A DNA stretch of 64,000 nt from Afipia carboxidovorans OM5 (GTDB lineage Bacteria > Pseudomonadota > Alphaproteobacteria > Rhizobiales > Xanthobacteraceae), in the NCBI RefSeq assembly GCF_000218565.1, contig NC_015684.1, positions 2,666,001 to 2,730,000 on the forward strand, written 5' to 3'. Shown in pieces: positions 57,395 to 64,000 of this stretch. Numbering within the stretch: position 1 is the first letter of the stretch; each line of letters opens with the position of its first letter. The position numbers were made by a program, and so were the translations under genes. The notes beneath the pieces were generated by a model. The model did no database searches. It was not told the origin of the DNA and worked only from the letters and a program-made list of their open reading frames with translations.

Positions 57395-58600
57395 TCATTC
57401 CGCGAGCTGCGGCGCAGGTGCGTCACGTCGCAACGTGCCGAGGCTCAGAAGCAACGCACAAACGGCACAGGTGGCGATGATCGCCACCATCGGCAGCGGC
57501 TTGCCATCGAAGAACAGGCTCGCGAGCGCGATCACCGCCCCGCCCGTCACCATCTGCAGCGTGCCCGCGAGCGACGACGCGATGCCCGCGATCGGCCCAT
57601 GGTCGTCAAGCGCCAGCACCATGGTGGTGGGAATGACGAGGCCGAGGAACGCAAATCCCATGAACAACAGCACCACCAACACCGCGAGGCTATCGACGCC
57701 GGCGAGCGTCACCCCGAGCAGCAGCAGCATGAACGCGGTGCAGCAGGCCGCCGCGGTGATCACCACACGCGACAGGCCAAAGCGTCGCCCAAGCGTTGCC
57801 GCAAGCTGCGACGCGCCGATGAAGCCGAAGGCATTCACGGAAAAGCCGAGGCTATATTGCGTCGGTGTCAGGCCGTAATGGTCGATATAGATAAACGACG
57901 AGCTTGCGAGGAACGCGAAGAAGCTCGCGATGCCGAACCCGCCGATGAAGGCCAGGCCCATAAAGCGCGAATTGGTCAGCAACTCCCCGAAACCCCGCAG
58001 CACGCTGCCCACGCTCGCTTCCAGACGCTGATGATGAAGCCGCGTCTCCGGCAGACACACGAGAATCAGGGCAAAGGCGAGCACCGCGGCAATCGCCACA
58101 GCGACGAACACCGCGCGCCAGCCGAACGGCACGATCAACGCACTGCCGGTGATCGGCGCGAGGATCGGCGACACGCTAAACACCAACATCACGAGCGACA
58201 TCAATTGCGTCGCTTCATGACCGGTATGCAGGTCGCGGATCACCGCGCGCGGGATCACCATGCCTGCCGCCGCGCCGATGCCCTGCACCACGCGTGCCGC
58301 GATCAGCCACTCGACGCCCGGAGCCAGTGCGCAACCGATCGAGCCGATGATGAACAGCGCCAGCCCGAAATAAAGCGGCGGTTTGCGGCCGACCACATCC
58401 GAGAGCGGCCCGTACACAATCTGGCACAGGCCGAACGAGAAGAAGAACACCGTCAGCGTCATCTGCGTCGCGGCGGTTGAGGCCTTGAGGTCGCCCGAGA
58501 TCGAAGGCAACGCCGGCAGATACATGTCGATCGCGAACGGCCCCACCGCGGAGAGCAGGCCGAGCACAATCGCGTTTCGGGTATAGGTCGCAGACGACAC
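57395..58600 (-). CDS. Bcr/CflA family MFS drug exporter
   Basis: A 401-residue, twelve-helix major facilitator. NAIVLGLLSAVGPFAIDMYL, the GPLSDVVGRKPPL A-motif and IVQGIGAAAGMVIPRAVIRD-like sequence are Bcr/CflA hallmarks (bicyclomycin, sulfonamide or chloramphenicol exporters). GTG 58600 is preferred: AAGGA lies 7 bases upstream and it gives family length. Substrate unknown. Confidence 0.9.
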   Translation of the reverse strand: MSSATYTRNAIVLGLLSAVGPFAIDMYLPALPSISGDLKASTAATQMTLTVFFFSFGLCQIVYGPLSDVVGRKPPLYFGLALFIIGSIGCALAPGVEWLIAARVVQGIGAAAGMVIPRAVIRDLHTGHEATQLMSLVMLVFSVSPILAPITGSALIVPFGWRAVFVAVAIAAVLAFALILVCLPETRLHHQRLEASVGSVLRGFGELLTNSRFMGLAFIGGFGIASFFAFLASSSFIYIDHYGLTPTQYSLGFSVNAFGFIGASQLAATLGRRFGLSRVVITAAACCTAFMLLLLGVTLAGVDSLAVLVVLLFMGFAFLGLVIPTTMVLALDDHGPIAGIASSLAGTLQMVTGGAVIALASLFFDGKPLPMVAIIATCAVCALLLSLGTLRRDAPAPQLAE

Positions 58601-58786
58601 GGAGAAATCCTTCTGACCCGCCCGCAATGGCGGGAACAGACCAGTTTGCATTGATCTTGATGAACGCTGACCGGCCCCGCATGTGCGGGGCGTGACAGGC
58701 ATCTAACTCAACTTCGCAATATTCCCAACAGCGATGACGAATTGTTGACCGCCATGGCTTTGCAGGCCGGCGGTATCTAGCAAGGC

Positions 58787-59287
58787 TCAACTCCCCTGCA
58801 CATCCCTCGCAACCATCTGTACGACATAATCGGCCAGCCGATCGAAAGTCGAATTCCAGCCTTCACCATGCCCATCGCGATCGCCGATCGCGTGGAAGGG
58901 CGACTGGCGCATCGTCATCAATGTCTTGTCGCCGCGATCCTCGAAGGTGATGCTGACCAGCGTCTCGATCGTCGGGTGTTCGAGAAAGCGGTTCTGCTCC
59001 CACATGAAGGTGAACACCAACGTCGATGGCGGCACGATTTCCTTGAACACGCCGTACTGCCAGATCTCGATGCCGTCCTCCACCGACTTCAGGCAATTGC
59101 GCCATTTGCCGCCGATCCGCACGTCCATGTGCATTTCAACGGCCGGGTGATGGGTCGGCCCCCACCAGTGCATCGCATGCTTCGGATCGGTCCAGAGCTT
59201 GAAGACAAGCTCGCGCGGCGCATCGAATGTACGCGTGATGACAAGTTCACGCTCAGCGACGGGCAATGGGTTGGCAGATAATGGCAT
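58787..59287 (-). CDS. SRPBCC/AHSA1 domain protein
   Basis: A 166-residue START-like protein. ELVITRTFDAPRELVFKLWT, WWGPTHHPAVEMHMDVR and the late GWNSTFDRLADYVVQ match the AHSA1 family. It is the last gene of an ArsR-led run (arsR, frameshifted SRPBCC, VOC, this one), 10 bases after the VOC gene. Function unknown; the fold binds hydrophobic ligands. Confidence 0.9.
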   Translation of the reverse strand: MPLSANPLPVAERELVITRTFDAPRELVFKLWTDPKHAMHWWGPTHHPAVEMHMDVRIGGKWRNCLKSVEDGIEIWQYGVFKEIVPPSTLVFTFMWEQNRFLEHPTIETLVSITFEDRGDKTLMTMRQSPFHAIGDRDGHGEGWNSTFDRLADYVVQMVARDVQGS

Positions 59288-59296
59288 GGATGCCGC

Positions 59297-59710
59297 CTAC
59301 ACCGGCTTCTGGCAATTGATCATCCAGTTGGTGCCGAATTTGTCCACGAATGAGCCAAACCGCTGCGCCCAGAATGTCTCGCCGAGCGGCATGCCGACGG
59401 ACTGAGCGCCTTCTGACAATCCTTTGTAAACCTGCTCGGCCTCTTCAACCGTATCAACATTCAAACTAACATCGAAACCCTGCGGCTTGTTATAGCGGCC
59501 GGGTCCGGCATCGGAGGCCATGATAACCTGATCGCCGATCGATAGACGGGCGTGCATGATGTGATGAGCAAATTCCGCCGGGAACTTCTCATCGCCCGGC
59601 ATGTCCTTATAGGGCACCATCATCTCGATCTTTCCGCCCAGCACCCTCGCATAGAATTTGATCGCTTCTTCACATTGACCGTTGAAAAACAGATAGGGAT
59701 TGATCTTCAT
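59297..59710 (-). CDS. PhnB-like VOC family protein
   Basis: A 137-residue glyoxalase-fold protein of the PhnB/DUF3332-like type. INPYLFFNGQCEEAIKFYAR starts the first beta-alpha module, HIMHARLSIGDQVIMASDA the metal-side strand, and TFWAQRFGSFVDKFGTNWMI the last. The reaction is unknown. It lies between two SRPBCC genes. Confidence 0.9.
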   Translation of the reverse strand: MKINPYLFFNGQCEEAIKFYARVLGGKIEMMVPYKDMPGDEKFPAEFAHHIMHARLSIGDQVIMASDAGPGRYNKPQGFDVSLNVDTVEEAEQVYKGLSEGAQSVGMPLGETFWAQRFGSFVDKFGTNWMINCQKPV

Positions 59711-59758
59711 GGGCGCGTCCTCCGACTGTGATTGATTGCACTGTGCAAGTACGCTGCG

Positions 59759-60272
59759 TCACTTTTGTGTCGCGAGATAGTCGTCGAGCTGATCGAAGGT
59801 GCCTCCGAAGCCCTGCTGCAGCGAATCGAACATACCCTCGAAGAAGGCGCACTCCTCCGCCGTCGCGCGGACCGGCTGGCTGCGCAATTCGAGCCTCGTC
59901 TTGCCGCCCTCGTCATGGAACGTGACAACGTTGCGGATCTGCCTGGGCCAGCTTTCGCTGAACGGTGCGCGGGTCACCTCGCCCGCATCGTTCGAGAACA
60001 AATTCACGAACACGATACGTTCGGGCTTCACCCAGTTCCTCGTAGTGGAAAATACCCCACCAGATTTGGCCATCCGGCATCCGCATCGAATAATGAAAGG
60101 TGCCGCCGGACGACGCATCAAGCGTCTCGACTTCGATGGCGCAGCCTTTCGGCCCCCACCATTCTTCCAGCGCCTCTCGCTCCGTCCAGGCCTTCCACAC
60201 CACATCGCGCGGCGCGTTGAAGATGCGGGTCACGGTGAACGGCGTCACGCTCACGGATTCATTTGCGGTCAT
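59759..60272 (-). pseudogene. SRPBCC/AHSA1 gene with a one-base frameshift
   Basis: Residues 1-80 read in one frame (MTANESVSVTPFTVTRIFNA to WWGIFHYEEL), and the rest (VKPERIVFVNLFSNDAGEVT to DYLATQK) reads in the next. The shift is at the CCC run 60031-60033 (GGG on the sense strand). Removing one G restores CTG-GTG-AAG-CCC and a normal AHSA1 protein of about 170 residues. It overlaps arsR by 14 bases. It may be a recent pseudogene or a sequencing error. Confidence 0.85.
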
Positions 60273-60639
60273 TTTTGCGCCTCTTGCGTTTTGTCGGTTT
60301 GGGTTTGTCCGGCGTTGCATCCGCTGACTGCAGGCGTTCCAGATAGGCATCGAGCCGGTCGAAGCTCGCCTCCCAGAACTTGCGATAGAAATCGATCCAG
60401 CTTGCCGCCTCTTTCAAAGGCGCGGCTTCGAGCTTGCACGGCCGCCACTGCGCGTTGCGCCCGCGCGTAATCAACCCTGCCCCTTCCAGCACCTTGAGAT
60501 GCTTGGAGACAGCGGGAAGGCTCATATCGAACGGCGCGGCGAGATCGTTCACCGATGTCTCGCCAAGCGCGAGGCGCGCCAGAATGGCCCGCCGCGTCGG
60601 GTCGGCCAGTGCGGAAAAGGTGCTGGAAAGACGGTCCAT
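60259..60639 (-). CDS. ArsR family transcriptional regulator
   Basis: A 126-residue winged-helix repressor starting MDRLSSTFSALADPTRRAIL, with the DNA-recognition helix MSLPAVSKHLKVLEGAGLIT. It lacks the metal-binding ELCVCDL cysteines of true ArsR, and belongs to the class paired with SRPBCC proteins. ATG 60639 is used; 60654 is possible. It overlaps the frameshifted SRPBCC gene. A palindrome just upstream is its likely operator. Confidence 0.9.
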   Translation of the reverse strand: MDRLSSTFSALADPTRRAILARLALGETSVNDLAAPFDMSLPAVSKHLKVLEGAGLITRGRNAQWRPCKLEAAPLKEAASWIDFYRKFWEASFDRLDAYLERLQSADATPDKPKPTKRKRRKNDRK

Positions 60640-60656
60640 TTGGGTAGATCTCATAT

Positions 60657-60672
60657 TTAACTTATAGGTTAA
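60657..60672. promoter_or_regulatory. Probable ArsR operator
   Basis: TTAAC-TTATAG-GTTAA is a perfect inverted repeat with a 6-base centre, 18 bases upstream of arsR and 56 bases before the divergent GST gene. Its AT-richness and place fit an autoregulatory operator. Confidence 0.55.
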
Positions 60673-60727
60673 TTATGATATAAGGACCGTTGCGTCAAGC
60701 CGATGTTTTGTCGGGAGCAGCGTCACC

Positions 60728-61402
60728 ATGACCGTCATCATCATCACCACCTTTGAGAAGTCACCGGATCGAGGCGCGGGACTGGCGCGCGACACGCGCG
60801 TTCGCTGGGCGCTTGAGGAAGTGGGACAGCCTTACGAGGTTCGTCCCGTCTCATTCCGCGCAATGAAGGAGCTGGCGCATCTGGCGCTGCATCCGTTCGG
60901 CCAGATTCCAACCTATGAGGAAGGCAATCTCACGCTGTTCGAGACAGGGGCGATCGTCTTTCACATCGCCGAGCAACATGCGGGCCTCCTGCCCCGCGAT
61001 GCCAATGCGCAGGCGCGCGCGATCACGTGGATGTTTGCCGCGCTCAACACGATAGAACCGCCAATTCTTGAACTTGTGAACGCCAAGCTGCTGGAGAGCG
61101 ATAAGCCCTGGAATAAGGAGCGCATGCCGTTACTCAGGAATCGCGTTCGCGACCGGCTGAAGCAGCTATCAGTTTATCTTGGTGAATCGAACTGGCTCGA
61201 TGGCGCATTCAGCGCCGGCGACCTGATGATGGTGTCGGTGCTGCTCAGGCTGAAATCGTCGGGCCTTCTGAACGAATACCCGAACCTGGCGGCCTATGTC
61301 GCGCGCGGAGAAGCGCGGCCCGCCTACAAGCGCGCGTTCGACGCTCAGCTCGCGCTTTACATGGCAAGCCAGCAATCCGTCAGCCCAGATTCAACTCCTT
61401 GA
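60728..61402 (+). CDS. Glutathione S-transferase family protein
   Basis: A 224-residue two-domain GST. The thioredoxin-like domain has RVRWALEEVGQPYEVRPVSF, FGQIPTYEEGNLTLFETGAI with the cis-Pro and the Glu-Thr pair that hold glutathione. The alpha-helical domain follows from residue 90. It is divergent from arsR and its end overlaps fumA on the other strand by 23 bases. The substrate is unknown. Confidence 0.92.
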   Translation: MTVIIITTFEKSPDRGAGLARDTRVRWALEEVGQPYEVRPVSFRAMKELAHLALHPFGQIPTYEEGNLTLFETGAIVFHIAEQHAGLLPRDANAQARAITWMFAALNTIEPPILELVNAKLLESDKPWNKERMPLLRNRVRDRLKQLSVYLGESNWLDGAFSAGDLMMVSVLLRLKSSGLLNEYPNLAAYVARGEARPAYKRAFDAQLALYMASQQSVSPDSTP

Positions 61403-63026
61403 AGAAATCGTTGCCCTTGTCATCGATGATGATGAAGGCCGGGAAATCGACAACCTCGATGCGCCAGATCGCTTCCATCCCGAGTTCGGGATACTCCACA
61501 ACCTCGACCTTCTTGATGCAATGTTCGGCGAGATTCGCCGCCGAGCCGCCGACCGAGCCGAGATAGAAGCCGCCATACTTCTGGCAGGCATCGCGCACCA
61601 CGTTGGCGCGGTTGCCCTTGGCAAGCATCACCAGCGAACCGCCCGCCGCCTGAAACTGATCGACGAACGAATCCATGCGCCCTGCCGTAGTCGGTCCGAA
61701 CGACCCCGATGCATAGCCCTCCGGCGTCTTCGCGGGCCCAGCGTAATAGATCGGATGGTTCTTGAAATAATCCGGCAGCGGCTCGCCTTTCTCCAGCCGC
61801 TCGCGCAGCTTGGCGTGGGCAAGGTCGCGCGCGACGATGATGGTGCCGGTGAGCGCCAGCCGCGTCTTCACCGGATACTGCGTCAGCGTTGCGAGGATGT
61901 CTTTCATCGGGCGGTTGAGATCGATCTTGACCGGGTCGCCGCCGAGCTGGCCCTCGACCTCCGGCAGATATTTTGCCGGGTTGTGCTCGAGCTCCTCGAG
62001 ATAGACGCCGTCCCTGGTGATCTTGCCGAGTACCTGGCGGTCGGCCGAACACGAGACGCCGAGCCCGATCGGCAACGACGCGCCGTGGCGCGGCAGGCGG
62101 ATCACCCGCACGTCGTGGCAGAAATATTTTCCGCCGAACTGCGCACCGACGCCCATCGACTGTGTCAGCTTCCAGATCTCCTGCTCCATCGCGAGATCGC
62201 GGAAGGCATGCGCATCTTCGCTGCCGCTGGTCGGCAACACATCGAGGTAACGCGCGGAGGCAAGCTTCACCGTTTTCATGGTGAGTTCGGCCGAGGTACC
62301 GCCGATGACGATCGCGAGGTGATACGGCGGGCACGCCGCGGTGCCGAGGGTGAGAATCTTTTCTTTCAGGAACGCCAGCATGCGGTCATGCGTCAGCAGC
62401 GCCGGCGTGCCCTGAAACAGGAAGCTCTTGTTCGCCGAGCCGCCGCCCTTCGCCATAAACATGAACTTGTAGGCGTCCTCACCCTCCGCATAAATCTCGC
62501 ACTGCGCAGGCATGTTGTTGCGGGTGTTCTTCTCCTCGAACATCGAGATCGGCGCGAGCTGCGAATAGCGCAGATTGCGCTTGAGGTAGGCGTCGCGCGC
62601 GCCTTCCGAGAGCGCAGCCTCGTCGTCGCCCTCAGTGAAAACGCGCGAGCCCTTCTTGCCCATAATGATCGCGGTGCCGGTATCCTGACACATCGGCAGC
62701 ACGCCACCGGCGGCGATGTTGGCGTTCTTGAGAAAATCAAAAGCTACGAACTTGTCGTTGTCGCTCGCCTCCGGGTCGTCGAGAATCTTGCGCAACTGCG
62801 CCAGATGGCCCGGCCGCAGATAATGGTTGATATCGACGAACGCGGCTTCCGCGAGGGTCTTCAGCGCCTCCCGCGACACCACCAGCATCTCTTTGCCCAT
62901 AACCGTCTCGACCCGCACACCGTCGGACGAAATCTTCTTGTACGGCGTCTCGTCCTTCCCCAATGGAAACAGCGGGGTATGCTTGTAGGGCGGCACGGTG
63001 ACCGGGGCAGCGAGAGGGGCGTTCAT
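61380..63026 (-). CDS. fumA: Fumarate hydratase, class I
   Basis: A 548-residue iron-sulfur fumarase that converts fumarate to malate. The N-terminal domain begins FPLGKDETPYKKISSDGVRV, with the CQDTGTAIIMGKKG cluster cysteine region near residue 108. Later cysteines are in LGTAACPPYHLAIVIGG and LGVSCSADRQVLGKI. The C-terminal beta domain ends in ELNLG. Full length for the class. Oxygen-sensitive. Confidence 0.95.
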   Translation of the reverse strand: MNAPLAAPVTVPPYKHTPLFPLGKDETPYKKISSDGVRVETVMGKEMLVVSREALKTLAEAAFVDINHYLRPGHLAQLRKILDDPEASDNDKFVAFDFLKNANIAAGGVLPMCQDTGTAIIMGKKGSRVFTEGDDEAALSEGARDAYLKRNLRYSQLAPISMFEEKNTRNNMPAQCEIYAEGEDAYKFMFMAKGGGSANKSFLFQGTPALLTHDRMLAFLKEKILTLGTAACPPYHLAIVIGGTSAELTMKTVKLASARYLDVLPTSGSEDAHAFRDLAMEQEIWKLTQSMGVGAQFGGKYFCHDVRVIRLPRHGASLPIGLGVSCSADRQVLGKITRDGVYLEELEHNPAKYLPEVEGQLGGDPVKIDLNRPMKDILATLTQYPVKTRLALTGTIIVARDLAHAKLRERLEKGEPLPDYFKNHPIYYAGPAKTPEGYASGSFGPTTAGRMDSFVDQFQAAGGSLVMLAKGNRANVVRDACQKYGGFYLGSVGGSAANLAEHCIKKVEVVEYPELGMEAIWRIEVVDFPAFIIIDDKGNDFFKELNLG

Positions 63027-63186
63027 CTGAGCCTCACTGAAAAACGCAAGCGCGCGACAAATTTCGAAGAGTTCTAATCAGTTTTCATCGCCCCGGCAAA
63101 GGCATCCGAAAGTCTCCCGGCACGGGAAGCTCGCGCATTGAGGGCGGTCTCTTGCCCAAACCCCTCCCCCACGCTTCAATGCGGGT

Positions 63187-63657
63187 ATGAAACCCGTTCG
63201 ATGGACATCGCGCGTCACGGCCGCGGCGGCGCTTCTTGCTGCGCTTGGTGTCGCCACACCGGCCATGGCCGATCCGTGTGACGAACTCGCGCGTCAGCTT
63301 GCCGAGCAGATCGACGGCCTCAAGGTGGGTCAAGCACGCGGCGGTATCATCTACCTCGCACACCCGGCCGCCTCGGTCGTCTCGCTCGGCTGCCCCAGCC
63401 GCAACCGGCAGTCCGATTTCTATGCGGCGACACCGCAGAAGAAGCCGTCGACGGAATTCACTGCGCTGGTCGCGAGCGCCGTCGCGCAGATTTTTACGAT
63501 ACCCAAAAAAGACGCACTGCGCGGCGCCAAGCGCTGCCTCGATCGCATCGGCCTCATTCGCGGCAAGAACATCAAGACGCGCTATCGCAAGCTCGACATC
63601 CATTGCGCGCGCACCAAGACGGTGACGAACATCACCGTGTCGCGCGAGAAGGAATGA
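63187..63657 (+). CDS. Hypothetical secreted protein
   Basis: A 156-residue protein with a signal peptide (TSRVTAAAALLAALGVATPA, cut near AMADP). Four cysteines in the mature part (DPCDEL, LGCPSR, KRCLDR, IHCART) suggest two disulfides in the periplasm. The C-terminus is basic. No family recognised. Confidence 0.72.
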   Translation: MKPVRWTSRVTAAAALLAALGVATPAMADPCDELARQLAEQIDGLKVGQARGGIIYLAHPAASVVSLGCPSRNRQSDFYAATPQKKPSTEFTALVASAVAQIFTIPKKDALRGAKRCLDRIGLIRGKNIKTRYRKLDIHCARTKTVTNITVSREKE

Positions 63658-63701
63658 TCAAGGGCGCTGGCGATGGACCGTCACCGGCAGTGACAGCGTC
63701 G

Positions 63702-64000
63702 CTAGCCCCGTCGCGCCTTCTCAATGGCTGCGACGTCGATCTTCGTCATGGTCATCATCACGTCGAACGCGCGCTTTGCTTCATCGCCGCCAACCGCCAA
63801 TGCCTCGCTCAGCACGCGCGGTGTGATCTGCCACGACACGCCCCATTTGTCCTTGCACCAGCCGCACGCACTCTCCTGACCACCATTGCCGACGATCGCG
63901 TTCCAGTAGCGGTCGGTCTCGGCCTGATCCTCGGTGGCGATCTGGAATGAGAAGGCCTCGTTATGCTTGAAAGCCGGGCCGCCGTTGAGGCCGAGGCAAG
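63702..64000 (-). CDS. PhnB-like VOC family protein, cut by the window edge
   Basis: The C-terminal 98 residues of a VOC protein, with stop TAG at 63702 and the start outside the window. CLGLNGGPAFKHNEAFSFQI, ETDRYWNAIVGNGGQESACG and WCKDKWGVSWQITPRVL are the family's PhnB-type motifs (3-demethylubiquinone-methyltransferase-like). It resembles the gene at 59297 only by family. Confidence 0.9.
   Translation of the reverse strand, partial: CLGLNGGPAFKHNEAFSFQIATEDQAETDRYWNAIVGNGGQESACGWCKDKWGVSWQITPRVLSEALAVGGDEAKRAFDVMMTMTKIDVAAIEKARRG

Overview
The window is about 64 kb of GC-rich chromosome from an alphaproteobacterium, most likely of the Bradyrhizobium/Nitrobacter/Afipia/Rhodopseudomonas group. 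The evidence is a RecA with the short N-terminal extension of this group, a GTTC-N7-GTTC SOS box, the F1-ATPase zeta subunit (DUF1476), a small PurL that needs PurQ and PurS, a LivHMGF-K operon, and a four-copy palindromic repeat of the 'CGTCATGGCCGGG' kind common in these genomes. I see no complete IS element, prophage, rRNA gene or CRISPR array. Most of the window looks like core chromosome with small lineage-specific genes between housekeeping blocks. The genus cannot be fixed from the sequence alone.

Layout: 0-6.4 kb holds a truncated membrane gene, a tiny Gln/Gly-rich protein and a branched-chain amino-acid type ABC transporter operon (livH-livM-livG-livF, a small membrane protein, livK). 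6.4-9 kb has ccdA, a DmpA-type peptidase and a TPR protein. 9.0-12.5 kb is the most distinctive unit: a two-domain multicopper oxidase, a dihaem and a monohaem cytochrome c, and a copper nitrite reductase. This is the ncgABC-nirK order known from nitrifying bacteria. Its leader carries an NsrR-like palindrome, an overlapping FNR-type half-match, a 10-codon ORF and an intrinsic terminator. 12.5-20.8 kb has small secreted or calcium-binding proteins, rpe, purB, a cytochrome b561, murI and rpsD. 20.9-25.4 kb has grxD and bolA flanking the ergothioneine genes egtB-egtD, then an acyltransferase. 25.4-29.5 kb is purC-purS-purQ-purL.

29.8-42 kb holds the ATPase zeta subunit, a TauE-type exporter, a TrmJ-like tRNA methyltransferase fused to a degenerate DUF559 nuclease domain, a ten-unit 21-bp tandem array between trmJ and icd, icd, a CPA2 antiporter, a universal stress protein with an FNR/FixK-type box, and alaS. 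42-47 kb is the glycine cleavage operon gcvT-gcvH-gcvP behind a tandem glycine riboswitch. 47-53 kb has recA with its SOS box, ynfA, crcB with an upstream fluoride riboswitch, an orphan Flp pilin and a large LTXXQ-type periplasmic protein. 53-64 kb has a FemAB/BioF2-type acyltransferase overlapping a JmjC-like cupin gene, a DsbA-type protein, a SET-domain methyltransferase with a histone-H1-like tail, an MFS exporter, an ArsR-controlled SRPBCC/VOC operon with one frameshifted gene, a GST, fumarase class I and a truncated PhnB-like gene.

Several parts suggest adaptation to nitrosative or oxygen stress: ncgABC-nirK with NsrR-like sites, the stress protein with an FNR-type box, ergothioneine synthesis, and the Grx4/BolA pair. 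Starts were chosen from ribosome-binding sites and family length and are stated where they differ from the longest reading frame. Regulatory sites were found by eye only.
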